A stretch of 16,332 bases of DNA from the NCBI GenBank assembly GCA_964422065.1, contig CAYQZW010000034.1, positions 1 to 16,332 on the forward strand, read 5' to 3'. Both the position numbers and the translations under genes were made by a program. Source of the DNA: S141-55 sp964422065. Its GTDB lineage: Bacteria > Hydrothermota > Hydrothermia > WGAB01. The notes under the pieces are model-generated. The model made no database searches and was not told the origin of the DNA. It saw only the letters and a list, made by a program, of their open reading frames with translations. Every line of letters begins with the position of its first letter. Position 1 is the first letter of the stretch. This document shows, piece by piece, positions 1 to 7,246 of this stretch.

Positions 1-101
1 ATGACCATGATGAAGAACAGCCCAAAGAACTCCTTTAGGAGATACCGATCAAAGATCTTTGGACGGAGCCGTTGACGGATCCAGGTCACAAAGCGTGTCA
101 T
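1..101 (-). CDS. LptF/LptG family lipopolysaccharide export permease, N-terminal fragment
   Basis: Only the first 33 codons are present; the gene runs off the left edge. The minus-strand translation begins MTRFVTWIRQRLRPKIFDRY and continues LLKEFFGLFFIMV. The basic stretch, then 'IFDRYLLKEFFGLFF' opening a first membrane helix, is the hallmark start of YjgP/YjgQ (LptF/LptG) permeases. These form the inner-membrane LptB2FG transporter that moves LPS to the outer membrane. The ATG lies 30 nt after the stop of the upstream membrane-protein gene, so it is probably the last visible gene of the operon starting near 4198. A GAAGGG directly abuts the ATG, too close for an ideal ribosome site; the GTG four codons later is a possible alternative start. 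LptF and LptG cannot be separated on this fragment, and another YjgP/Q-type permease is possible. The family call is inference from a short match. Confidence 0.7.
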   Translation of the reverse strand, partial: MTRFVTWIRQRLRPKIFDRYLLKEFFGLFFIMV

Positions 102-131
102 CCCTTCAATTTTACAGGGCTCACACCGCTT

Positions 132-1355
132 TTAAGCCCGGGAGGTCCGAGAGAGGATTTGGAAAAAGAGCACCCCTACGATCGCGGGCAGGACCAGATC
201 TGTCCCCAAAGCAAAGAGTTGGGTCCACCTCCCCCCTAAGGATGAGGGCCAAAGCCCGGTCAAAGGGAGGAGTGCGAGGATGAGCAGGACGACACCGAAA
301 ACCGTCCACCGTAGGTCAGGGACCCATGACGGGCCCAGTTCCTCTCGGACCGCTACAAAGATCCCCAGGGATGCGAACCCAAGCAGGAGGATATGGAGAT
401 ACGGGATCCGAAATCCATTTTTCAGCGCCCATTGCGCGATGCTGGGGAAGGTGTAGCCGAGTTCCATGATTGCCTTGAGGAGGAGAAAGCATAGGGGGAT
501 CCGCCAGGCTTTCTTCGGACTACGGGTTAGGAGAGGGAAGACCATGAGGAAGATCCCCAGCGCGACCAGGATTCCACCGATCCCTGCAGGGAGCAGAAGG
601 CCCTTCGGGAGGACCGGAGACGGGACGGAAAGCAGGACGGAGAGGGGGAGCCCCAACGCGAGGAACCATTTCCCCCGCGGGGTCGTTGCGGGGAAAGGAG
701 CCGGATCATGGATAGCCAGGGCGAGGAGGGCAAAGACAACCCACCCATCGGTAAAAAGAACCAGGAAAAGGTGGACAAAAAGGGCACTCCAAAACGGGTC
801 AGAGATGTTCAGCCGAACCAGGAGGAGCCGTCCCCAGGCTCCCATGGAGGAGAGTGCCAGAAAGAGAAAGGCCAGGTCCCAGAGCCGTAAAGGAAGAGAA
901 CGGGGGATTCCCCAAGTGGTGTAAAGGTAAAGTCCGATGAAGAGATACCACGCCAGAATGTTCCAGGAGGAGAGGATGGGGGCCAGGGGTAAGGTCACCC
1001 TGCCCAGGGATGCCGGACCGTACCCGTAGAAGAGAAAAGGCAGGTAGGTGGTCAAGCCAAGGAGAAATGTTGCTGCGATGACGCCCAGAGACCATCTGGG
1101 CCATGCTTTGCGCGTGAGGGAAGAGATATGAACGGTGGCCAGGAGGAAGAGGGGCGGGATGATCCAACTGAAGAACATCAAATGGGAGTGAGCGTGGCGG
1201 ATGTGGGTGGGGGAAAGGAGTGAAGGAAATCCATACAGGAGTTTGAAACGGTAGAGAGCTCCCGTAAGCCCGGCAAGCACAAACGCCAAAAGACTTCCGA
1301 GCCAGAGGACCCTCTGAGGGGCTTGTGGATCCGTGTGGGAGTCAGGGGTGGGCAT
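132..1355 (-). CDS. Unrecognised polytopic membrane protein with clustered histidines (407 aa)
   Basis: I do not recognise a characterised family. The protein is very hydrophobic, with roughly 11-12 predicted membrane helices, a short N-terminal tail (residues 1-15) and no signal peptide. The clearest motif is HIRHAHSHLMFFSW (residues 51-64), giving histidines 51, 54, 56 and 58 at the start of a helix. Further intramembrane histidines are H195 (in FVHLFLVLFTDGW) and H321 (in PYLHILLLG). Histidines placed this way in helices recall heme-ligating residues of heme-copper-oxidase-like membrane proteins, but I see no full set of oxidase ligands, so heme binding is only a hypothesis. The ATG overlaps the end of the cytidylyltransferase gene by 14 nt, and GAGGTGG sits 6 nt upstream of it inside that gene, which suggests translational coupling. 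The LptF/G-family gene follows 30 nt downstream. An envelope, lipid or redox role is compatible with the context but unproven. Confidence 0.85.
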   Translation of the reverse strand: MPTPDSHTDPQAPQRVLWLGSLLAFVLAGLTGALYRFKLLYGFPSLLSPTHIRHAHSHLMFFSWIIPPLFLLATVHISSLTRKAWPRWSLGVIAATFLLGLTTYLPFLFYGYGPASLGRVTLPLAPILSSWNILAWYLFIGLYLYTTWGIPRSLPLRLWDLAFLFLALSSMGAWGRLLLVRLNISDPFWSALFVHLFLVLFTDGWVVFALLALAIHDPAPFPATTPRGKWFLALGLPLSVLLSVPSPVLPKGLLLPAGIGGILVALGIFLMVFPLLTRSPKKAWRIPLCFLLLKAIMELGYTFPSIAQWALKNGFRIPYLHILLLGFASLGIFVAVREELGPSWVPDLRWTVFGVVLLILALLPLTGLWPSSLGGRWTQLFALGTDLVLPAIVGVLFFQILSRTSRA

Positions 1356-2058
1356 CGTTCCACCTCAGGGCATGGATCCGGGAGAGGTCGCGCACGGTGT
1401 CGATATCCAGCCAAAGTGCGCCCTCAACCGGGAGGGCATAGGCCTTGCCAGACTCTGCTGCGCGTTGGACCCCATCCGTGATGGATCCCTGGGTCTCCAA
1501 AAGCAAATCCAGAAAACACGGTTGCGCAAGGAAGAGGCCGGTATCAATGCCGTCATAGGATTCCAGATGTTTTCCGATGGCTGTAATTTGACGGCCTCTC
1601 AATTGGACTTTTGTGGCCTCTCTAAGGTCCAACCACGGACCCGGGGTCCGGTCCACAACGAGTTTCACGCATCCCTCTGGCAGACTCTGGGCTGCGTACT
1701 GGAAGAGAGATGCGGCAAGGAAGTGGTCGCCCATCAGGAAGAGGAACGGTTCATCCGGGTCAAGCCAATCTCGGGCGATGAGGAGAGAGGCTCCGTTGGA
1801 GGTTTGGAACCAGCGTGGGTTATGGGCAAGGGCGATCCGGAGGGGTGGAAAATCTGTCCTGTGGAGACTCACCCAGGTCCAGAGTCGGTCGGCCCGTGCC
1901 CCTGTGACAATCAAAACCTCTTGGATGTTCGCCTTTTGAAGGGCACGGAGGGTGTGGGAGAGGAGGGGCTCAGGGCCGAGGGAAACTAAGGCCTTCGGGA
2001 TGGGTAATCCCAGCCGTGTTCCGTCACCTGCCGCCAAGATCACGGCCTTGCGGACCAT
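1342..2058 (-). CDS. Sugar/polyol-phosphate nucleotidyltransferase, probably inositol-1-phosphate cytidylyltransferase-like
   Basis: A single Rossmann-like nucleotidyltransferase domain of 238 aa. The N terminus KAVILAAGDGTRLG (residues 4-17) carries the G-x-G-T-R nucleotide-binding loop, followed by P21-K22. MGDH (109-112) supplies a metal-binding Asp, and DTGLF (172-176) and LWLDIDT (215-221) follow. The combination MGDH, EATKV, IDTG and WLDIDT resembles the inositol-1-phosphate cytidylyltransferase domain of archaeal and bacterial di-myo-inositol-phosphate synthases better than glucose- or mannose-1-phosphate enzymes. Those make CTP + inositol-1-P into CDP-inositol. The fused CDP-alcohol transferase domain seen in many of them is absent, and no such gene is in the window. 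The ATG lies 3 nt past the transporter stop; the nearest ribosome-site candidates (GGAG at 11 nt, or AGGGG abutting the ATG) are weak, so coupling is likely. The alternative is a phosphocholine-type or other sugar-phosphate cytidylyl/uridylyltransferase. The superfamily is near certain; the substrate is inference. Confidence 0.88.
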   Translation of the reverse strand: MVRKAVILAAGDGTRLGLPIPKALVSLGPEPLLSHTLRALQKANIQEVLIVTGARADRLWTWVSLHRTDFPPLRIALAHNPRWFQTSNGASLLIARDWLDPDEPFLFLMGDHFLAASLFQYAAQSLPEGCVKLVVDRTPGPWLDLREATKVQLRGRQITAIGKHLESYDGIDTGLFLAQPCFLDLLLETQGSITDGVQRAAESGKAYALPVEGALWLDIDTVRDLSRIHALRWNDAHP

Positions 2059-2061
2059 CCC

Positions 2062-2796
2062 CTATGCCGTCTCCAGACGGAAGGGATTAAAGTCGGTGTC
2101 CCAGTCGTAGTAATCTTCCTGTTCTTTGGCTTTGAGGAAGTTGACAATGGCATACGTGACCGGGGTCATTACGACTTCGACCCCCACCTTAAAGATGTAG
2201 TTGGTGAGGATCAAGGACGCCATCAGGACCGGGGGGAAGACCCCAAACAGGGTTGCGATCAGGACGAAGACCACGGTATCCACCCCTTCGCCCACGAGGG
2301 TGCTTCCGATGGTGCGTGTCCAGAGCCATTTCCCACGGGTCAGGAGTTTCATTTTCGCCAACACGAAGGAGTTGGAGAACTCGCCGAGCCAGTATCCCAG
2401 GAGGCTTGCGATGACGATCCCGCCGGAGGTCATCCCGCCCAGAATTGCGTTATAGGCCTTTTGGCCGGCATATTGTTCCCAGGTGGCCTCGCCAGGGAGG
2501 ATCTTGACGATGAAGAACAAAACGCTGGTCAGCGCGAGACACGCGAAGCCTGCCCAGATGACCCGTCGGGAGCGTCGGTAGCCATAAACCTCGGTCAGGA
2601 TATCGCCGAAAATGTAACTCACGGGGAAGAGGAGGGTTCCTGCGTCAAAAGCCAGCCGTGTCCCAAACAACGAGATCCCCCAATCCACAATCTTCGCAGA
2701 TGAGAGGATGTTGCTGACGATCAGGACGGTCACAAACGTGACCATAATGAGGTCGTAGTATTTGTAAGTTTTTTGAGAGCGTGTGGGTTCCATCAT
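2062..2796 (-). CDS. Queuosine precursor transporter (VUT/YhhQ family)
   Basis: The 244-aa integral membrane protein imports queuosine precursors (preQ0/preQ1-type 7-deazaguanines or queuine) for tRNA modification. The family signature is visible: YYDLIMVTFVTVLIVSNILSS near the start, FPVSYIFGDILTEVYGYRRS in the middle, then 'ALLGYW'-like small-residue helices and a C-terminal YIFKVGVEVVMTPVTY. I count about six membrane helices, as expected for the family, whose usual length is 210-250 aa. The frame is open further upstream, but only through a TTG inside the preceding gene. Tandem ATGs at 2796 and 2793 lie 7 nt past the mutase stop, so I chose 2796. No strong ribosome site precedes it, which fits reinitiation after the mutase. 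No queuosine biosynthesis gene is nearby, consistent with salvage. The charged C-terminal tail ends near the start of the cytidylyltransferase gene. Confidence 0.93.
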   Translation of the reverse strand: MMEPTRSQKTYKYYDLIMVTFVTVLIVSNILSSAKIVDWGISLFGTRLAFDAGTLLFPVSYIFGDILTEVYGYRRSRRVIWAGFACLALTSVLFFIVKILPGEATWEQYAGQKAYNAILGGMTSGGIVIASLLGYWLGEFSNSFVLAKMKLLTRGKWLWTRTIGSTLVGEGVDTVVFVLIATLFGVFPPVLMASLILTNYIFKVGVEVVMTPVTYAIVNFLKAKEQEDYYDWDTDFNPFRLETA

Positions 2797-2803
2797 CCGA
2801 GGG

Positions 2804-4198
2804 TTAATGGGTGGGTTGGTCGAACCCCGCGAGATCAACCTCTGGGAATGCGGCGAGTTTAGACTTTACCAGATCACAGATTTCCTGGAGTCGTTCCGGG
2901 GTCTTGCCTTCACAGCGAACAACCAGCACAGGCTGGGTGTTGGAGGCGCGGACCAAGCCGAACCCGTCCTCAAACTGTACCCGGGCGCCGTCAATGTCAA
3001 TCACGTGATACCCTTCTTCTTTGAAGCGTTGGACGATCTGGGCGACAACATCAAACTTCCGGTCATCGGGACACCCCACGCGGATCTCTGGGGTGGAGAA
3101 GTAGGCCGGGATTTCCGCGACGAGTTCAGAGAGTTTCTTGTCCGTCTTGGAGAGGATCTCCAGGAGACGCATGGAGGCGTGGATGGCGTCGTCGTAGCCG
3201 AAGTATCGGTCCTGGAAGAAAATATGGCCGGACATCTCCCCTGCCAAGGGGGCCTGGACTTCCTTCAGTTTGGCCTTGAGCAGCGAGTGTCCGGTCTTCC
3301 ACATCAGGGGGTGTCCCCCCTTCTTTTGGATGAATTCCACCAGGCCCTGGGAGCATTTGACGTCAAAGACGATGGTTGCGCCCGGATACCAGGCCAGGAT
3401 CTCGCCGGCGAAAACCCCTAAGATCCGGTCTCCGAAGAGGAGTGTACCGGTATCGTCAACGACACCGATCCGATCGGCATCGCCATCCAGGCCGATCCCG
3501 AGGTCCAGGTGTTCTTGTTTGACGGTTTGGATCAGGTCTTCCATGTATTGGACGACGGTAGGATCTGCAAGGTGGTTGGGGAAGGTGCCATCGGGGTCCA
3601 GGTAGAGCCCAATGAATTCAATGCCATAGGCGTCCAGGAGATCTTTCATCAAGGGGCCGGCGGTGCCGTTCCCGGTATCAATCGCGATACGGAACTTCGG
3701 TTCGATCTGGATGTGCTCCCGGGTCCAGTCTATATAAGGCGTCACGATGTCTACATCTTGGCGTTGTCCGCGTTCTGGGGTTTTGAGGTAGTTTTCTGCC
3801 TCGATGCGTTCCCTCAGGGCCTGGATCCCTTCGCCATAGACGGTGTCCTTGCCGAGGTTGATTTTGAAGCCGTTGTATTCCGGGGGGTTGTGGGAAGCGG
3901 TGACCTGGATCCCGCCGTGGACATCCAACTGGAACAGGGCAAAGTACATCAGCGGCGTAGGGACGGTTCCGAGGTCAAGGACAGAGACACCGGTATCCCG
4001 TAGCCCGTCCATGAGGGCCTCTTTGAGGGGCGTGGAGTGGGGTCGGACGTCTTGGCCGACCGCTACCCGGGTTCCGCCCCCCTCTCTCAGTACCGTGCCG
4101 TAGGCCCGTCCTAAGTGATAGGCCAAATCTTCGGTGATCTCCTGTCCCGCAATACCGCGAATATCGTATTTCCGAAAGATGGACCGATGGACTTGCAT
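2804..4198 (-). CDS. Phosphomannomutase/phosphoglucomutase
   Basis: A 464-aa alpha-D-phosphohexomutase interconverting hexose 1- and 6-phosphates, feeding nucleotide sugars for glycans and LPS. All four family signatures are present: catalytic phosphoserine loop VTASHNPPEYNG (S102), metal loop LDGDADRIGV (D238, D240, D242), sugar-binding loop GEMSGH (E321-H325), and C-terminal phosphate-binding RASNTQP (417-423). The length is typical of the AlgC/ManB PMM/PGM class, and the N-terminal FRKYDIRGIAG is diagnostic. I chose the ATG at 4198, with GGAGGT 7 nt upstream, over a TTG nine codons earlier. It heads the minus-strand operon and is divergent from the SpoIID gene. PMM versus PGM preference cannot be decided from sequence; phosphoglucosamine mutase is less likely. 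Confidence 0.96.
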   Translation of the reverse strand: MQVHRSIFRKYDIRGIAGQEITEDLAYHLGRAYGTVLREGGGTRVAVGQDVRPHSTPLKEALMDGLRDTGVSVLDLGTVPTPLMYFALFQLDVHGGIQVTASHNPPEYNGFKINLGKDTVYGEGIQALRERIEAENYLKTPERGQRQDVDIVTPYIDWTREHIQIEPKFRIAIDTGNGTAGPLMKDLLDAYGIEFIGLYLDPDGTFPNHLADPTVVQYMEDLIQTVKQEHLDLGIGLDGDADRIGVVDDTGTLLFGDRILGVFAGEILAWYPGATIVFDVKCSQGLVEFIQKKGGHPLMWKTGHSLLKAKLKEVQAPLAGEMSGHIFFQDRYFGYDDAIHASMRLLEILSKTDKKLSELVAEIPAYFSTPEIRVGCPDDRKFDVVAQIVQRFKEEGYHVIDIDGARVQFEDGFGLVRASNTQPVLVVRCEGKTPERLQEICDLVKSKLAAFPEVDLAGFDQPTH

Positions 4199-4224
4199 GG
4201 TGGAAACCTCCGGTTGAGATGTCA

Positions 4225-4253
4225 AATCTAAGGGGAAGGTTGTGAAATTTCAA
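4225..4253 (-). promoter_or_regulatory. Predicted promoter of the mutase-led operon
   Basis: On the minus strand, TTGAAA (4253-4248) and TAGATT (4230-4225) are separated by 17 nt. Transcription would start near 4218, giving a leader of about 20 nt that contains the GGAGGT ribosome site of the mutase. This matches a sigma70-type promoter at 4/6 or better per hexamer. It is the only reasonable candidate between the divergent genes on this strand. Confidence 0.55.
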
Positions 4254-4264
4254 GGAGAACGGCG

Positions 4265-5926
4265 ATGGAGGAAGCGCCCCCGTATAATTTGCACATGGGA
4301 AAAAAGACGACCGTTCCTTGGGTGGGGTGGGGTGTTCTTGGGCTCTTTGTTGGGCTTTGGTGGGGACTGGGATGTCTGCCTCGATATCAGGCCCAGAAGG
4401 TGCAGCCACCCACACGCTTTGAGTCTCCCCGGGTCCGTGTGGCCATCGCGTACGGCAAAGCCTTTGACGTGTATGTCCAGGATTCATTTTGGGTTTACCA
4501 GAACGGCGAGTTGCTCGGACGCTTCCCGGCCGGTCAGTACCGGATCCAGGTCCTTTCGGCATCTCCTGCACCTCTCCAGTATTGGGTCTGGTGGGGGTCC
4601 TACGGAGACCCGGACTCAGCCCAGCATGTCGTTGATTCGCTCCAACGTGCGGGGTATCCTGCCCAACGGATCCAGTGGGGACAGCGGTGGTTCTTTCCTG
4701 CAGGAACCTTGGATGTTCGGGAGCAGGTCGTGTTGGTTGGGCCCTATACCGACCGGCAACTGGTCCCTCGAGACAGTGTCTTCCGCAGGAAAGCCATCCT
4801 TGAGGATCCCCAAGAATCCCAGGAGGACCTTCAACTTGAACTCTTAGGGCCACAAGGGCAAACCCTATTCCACGGATCTCCGCCTCTACGGTTCTTGCCG
4901 CATCCGCGTCGGGTTCCAGACTTTACGCTCCTGAACTTTGTGCCCGGGATCCGGTTTCGCGATGCCAGAACCCCCCATCGCACCTACCGGGGCATCTTAG
5001 AGTTCCGGAATGACGGGAAAGGGCACCTTTTGGTCGTCAATGAACTCCCCGTGGAAGTCTATCTCCTGGGGGTGGTTCCGAAGGAGATGGGACCACAATT
5101 CCCGCCCGAGGCCCTCAAGGCACAGGCCATTGTCGCGAGGACCTATACCTATTGGCAATGGGGCAAGGGGAGGGCGTATTTCCAACCGTATGACCTGGTC
5201 GGGGACTATTCCGTTCAGGCTTATGGAGGCCAAGATGCACGGACCCCGGAGACGGATGAGGCTGTACGATCGACCCGAGGGCTGGTGGTGTTTTATGATG
5301 GTCGACTGGCGGAGACACTCTACCACTCCTGTTGCGGTGGCTACACGGAAGACATGGAAGTCGTCTTTGGGAAGTCCCGCCCGTACCTGAAAGGGGTCTA
5401 CTGTGGGGAAGGACCCCTTCCGTTTACACCAAGAGACTCTATCGAGCGGTGGATCCTTGACCCGCCGGAAGCCTTTTGTTCTCCGGAGGTCAGCAAAATG
5501 GCGCTTTCCCGGAAGAACTTCCGATGGCATGTCGAACTGGACCCCCAGTCTATCCGGACCCGAATCCTGCGCTTCTATGGCAAAGACGTTGGGAAAATCG
5601 TGTATTTGAGGACATTGAAGCGGAGCCCTTCCGGTAGGATTTTGTCCTTAAAGATTCAGGGGATCCTGGATCAGGTGATCTTGAAGAGCCCATATAGCAT
5701 CCGACGCGTTTTGCGGGATCCCCCGCTCCGCAGCACGATGTTCATCATCGATTACGAACGGGGCCCCGGTGGCCTGCCTTACCGCGTGATTTTAGAGGGC
5801 GGAGGCAATGGACACGGGGTCGGCCTCTGTCAGTTGGGGGCCGCAGGCATGGCAAGGCAGGGCGATTCAGCCCGCCAGATCCTCGCTCATTACTACCCGG
5901 GGACTGGGCTTCGCAAACTCTATTGA
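4265..5926 (+). CDS. SpoIID/LytB-type protein with N-terminal membrane anchor and SPOR-like segment
   Basis: An exported peptidoglycan-acting protein of the SpoIID (stage II sporulation D) family, whose members are lytic transglycosylases acting on denuded glycan strands. A hydrophobic helix (residues 19-37, VGWGVLGLFVGLWWGLGC) follows GKK and acts as signal or anchor; the LGC is an imperfect lipobox. A SPOR-like stretch runs from about 104 to 140 (YWVWWGSYGDPDSAQ.. LQRAGYPA). The SpoIID domain covers about 240-553: LPVEVYLLGVVPKEM (with the expected catalytic Glu, E274), AIVARTYTYW, YHSCCGGYTEDMEVVFG and the terminal GNGHGVGLCQLGAAGMA. I took the ATG at 4265 because AAGGAG lies 7 nt upstream. 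The ATG at 4295 is a serious rival: TATAAT ends 6 nt before it and it gives a more normal signal peptide beginning MGKK. In a diderm, a role in cell-wall remodelling or division is more likely than sporulation. Confidence 0.93.
   Translation: MEEAPPYNLHMGKKTTVPWVGWGVLGLFVGLWWGLGCLPRYQAQKVQPPTRFESPRVRVAIAYGKAFDVYVQDSFWVYQNGELLGRFPAGQYRIQVLSASPAPLQYWVWWGSYGDPDSAQHVVDSLQRAGYPAQRIQWGQRWFFPAGTLDVREQVVLVGPYTDRQLVPRDSVFRRKAILEDPQESQEDLQLELLGPQGQTLFHGSPPLRFLPHPRRVPDFTLLNFVPGIRFRDARTPHRTYRGILEFRNDGKGHLLVVNELPVEVYLLGVVPKEMGPQFPPEALKAQAIVARTYTYWQWGKGRAYFQPYDLVGDYSVQAYGGQDARTPETDEAVRSTRGLVVFYDGRLAETLYHSCCGGYTEDMEVVFGKSRPYLKGVYCGEGPLPFTPRDSIERWILDPPEAFCSPEVSKMALSRKNFRWHVELDPQSIRTRILRFYGKDVGKIVYLRTLKRSPSGRILSLKIQGILDQVILKSPYSIRRVLRDPPLRSTMFIIDYERGPGGLPYRVILEGGGNGHGVGLCQLGAAGMARQGDSARQILAHYYPGTGLRKLY
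4283..4288 (+). promoter_or_regulatory. TATAAT hexamer 6 nt before the internal ATG at 4295
   Basis: A perfect -10 consensus lies inside the annotated N-terminus of the SpoIID gene, followed by exactly 6 nt and then ATG at 4295. The geometry matches the pyrG and folK promoters in this window. No convincing -35 element is visible 16-18 nt upstream, so this is only a candidate leaderless promoter. It competes with the ribosome-site-supported start at 4265. Confidence 0.4.
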
Positions 5927-5978
5927 TCTTTTATGCCACGATTTCCCTGTGGCCCGCTGCTTGACGTGCTGAAAAGAT
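5926..5978. terminator. Possible weak structure between convergent SpoIID gene and actF
   Basis: This 60-nt gap between convergent genes contains two nested inverted repeats. ATCTTTT (5926-5932) is complementary to AAAAGAT (5972-5978), and within it GCCAC (5935-5939) pairs with GTGGC (5949-5953) across a 9-nt loop. There is no long U-tract on either strand, so it is not a classical intrinsic terminator. The position is where a bidirectional terminator would be expected. Confidence 0.25.
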
Positions 5979-5986
5979 ACCGGGGC

Positions 5987-7246
5987 TTACACGTGATGGG
6001 AACTGGGCTGGAGGGACGCCTCCAGTTTCGGATCCCCCACAGGGAGGAGCGGAACACGCTGTAACGCGTTCAGATACACAAACATAAAGAGCCCCAGGAA
6101 TCCAATACTGGCGCCAATCTCCCCGACGCCCAAGGGCACGAAAGGCTTGTGCCAGAGGGTGGGGACAATTTCCATGAACCGGGCCAGCCACAGACCCACC
6201 AGGACCAAGAGCGACATGCTCCCCAGGATCCAAGGGGTGACCTTGGGCTTCTTCCGGATCAGGACCAGGAAGGGGATCACGAAAATCATGATAAACGTGG
6301 CCCAGCCCCAGGGTTTCCACATGCCGACCACCCGGGTGTACAGGAATTCCGTTTCTTCCGGGATGTTCCCATACCAGATGGTCAGCCACTGGGCCCAGAG
6401 CAGGTTGGCCCAGAACGTTGCAAAGGCAAAGAGGAGTTTCCCCAGGTCATGGAGGATGTGTTCGTGGAAGATCTGATCCCACTGGAGTCGACGACGCACG
6501 TAGAGGACCATCACGATGGTAAAGGCCAGGGCCTCCAGCAATGCGCCCCAGAAGAAGTAGCCGCCGAACATCGTGCTATACCACACGCGGTCCATGGCCA
6601 TCACCATGTCAAACCCGATGAAACTCCACGTCAAGGCAAACAGGAGGATGGCGGCGATCCCGAAATTGACGAGGCGTTTTTGGATTTCTGGAATCTCCTG
6701 GGGGCCCTTCCAGCCCCAGGTCCACCGGATACCCCAGAGGGGAGTTTCCCGGACCCCCTGATCTTTTAAGACCCCATAATCTTCCCGAACCGAGAGATAG
6801 AAGTAGTACCACACAATGGCCGAGAGAATGAGGACCGGGATCAGTTGTCGAGCAACGAAGAAGTTGAACTGCATCCAGACTTTGGGATGGGGATGGTTCG
6901 GGTCAAAGGTCCAGTAAAACAGGTGCATCTTCCCGAAGAAGATGCCGATGAAGAGCAGGAGACCAATCGGAACGAACGCCGCTGTTGTCTCGGCCAGTCT
7001 GAGAATCGCCCGGGCCCAGGTCCCATAGACGCCGCGAACGATGGCCGAGAAGATCACCCCTGCATGAGCGATCCCCAGCCAGAAGAGGGTGTTGACCATA
7101 TAGATTTGCCAGAACCGTTGAGGCTCGGTGATCCGAAGCCAGACCAGAGAAACCAGGCCGATCCCCATGAAAAGCCAACTCCATTTCAGCCAGCGTTTGC
7201 CCAATGCAATCGCACGATGCTGGAAGGCGAGGTCCTGGATGTTCAT
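5987..7246 (-). CDS. actF: Alternative complex III quinol-binding membrane subunit ActF
   Basis: A 419-aa polytopic NrfD/PsrC-like protein, the second quinone-site membrane subunit of alternative complex III. About ten membrane helices are visible. Recognisable family stretches are FQHRAIALGKRWLKWSWLFM at the N terminus, NTLFWLGIAHAGVIFSAI (about 57-74), HLFYWTFDPNHPHPKVWMQ, WSFIGFDMVMAMDRVWYSTMF, and YGNIPEETEFLYTR. I chose the ATG at 7246: it has GGAGGT 7 nt upstream and overlaps the actE stop by 4 nt (ATGA). An 18-residue longer frame lacks a ribosome site and would overlap actE further. It is the last gene of the act operon, convergent with the SpoIID gene. Homology to ActC reflects an ancient duplication; gene order (after the monoheme cytochrome) and sequence identify this one as ActF. 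Confidence 0.94.
   Translation of the reverse strand: MNIQDLAFQHRAIALGKRWLKWSWLFMGIGLVSLVWLRITEPQRFWQIYMVNTLFWLGIAHAGVIFSAIVRGVYGTWARAILRLAETTAAFVPIGLLLFIGIFFGKMHLFYWTFDPNHPHPKVWMQFNFFVARQLIPVLILSAIVWYYFYLSVREDYGVLKDQGVRETPLWGIRWTWGWKGPQEIPEIQKRLVNFGIAAILLFALTWSFIGFDMVMAMDRVWYSTMFGGYFFWGALLEALAFTIVMVLYVRRRLQWDQIFHEHILHDLGKLLFAFATFWANLLWAQWLTIWYGNIPEETEFLYTRVVGMWKPWGWATFIMIFVIPFLVLIRKKPKVTPWILGSMSLLVLVGLWLARFMEIVPTLWHKPFVPLGVGEIGASIGFLGLFMFVYLNALQRVPLLPVGDPKLEASLQPSSHHV

Noticed and set aside
2797..2838. TTG start extending the VUT transporter by 14 residues into the mutase gene
   Set aside because: The added residues are Pro/Asn-rich, with no ribosome site, while tandem ATGs lie just after the mutase stop.
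2783..3421. Plus-strand open frame opposite the mutase gene (212 codons)
   Set aside because: It mirrors conserved mutase motifs on the other strand and has no independent evidence.
3975..4853. Minus-strand frame of 292 codons spanning the mutase/SpoIID divergent region
   Set aside because: It is rich in Pro, Arg, Gly and Thr, crosses two real genes in shadow frames and contains the promoter region; no recognisable domain.
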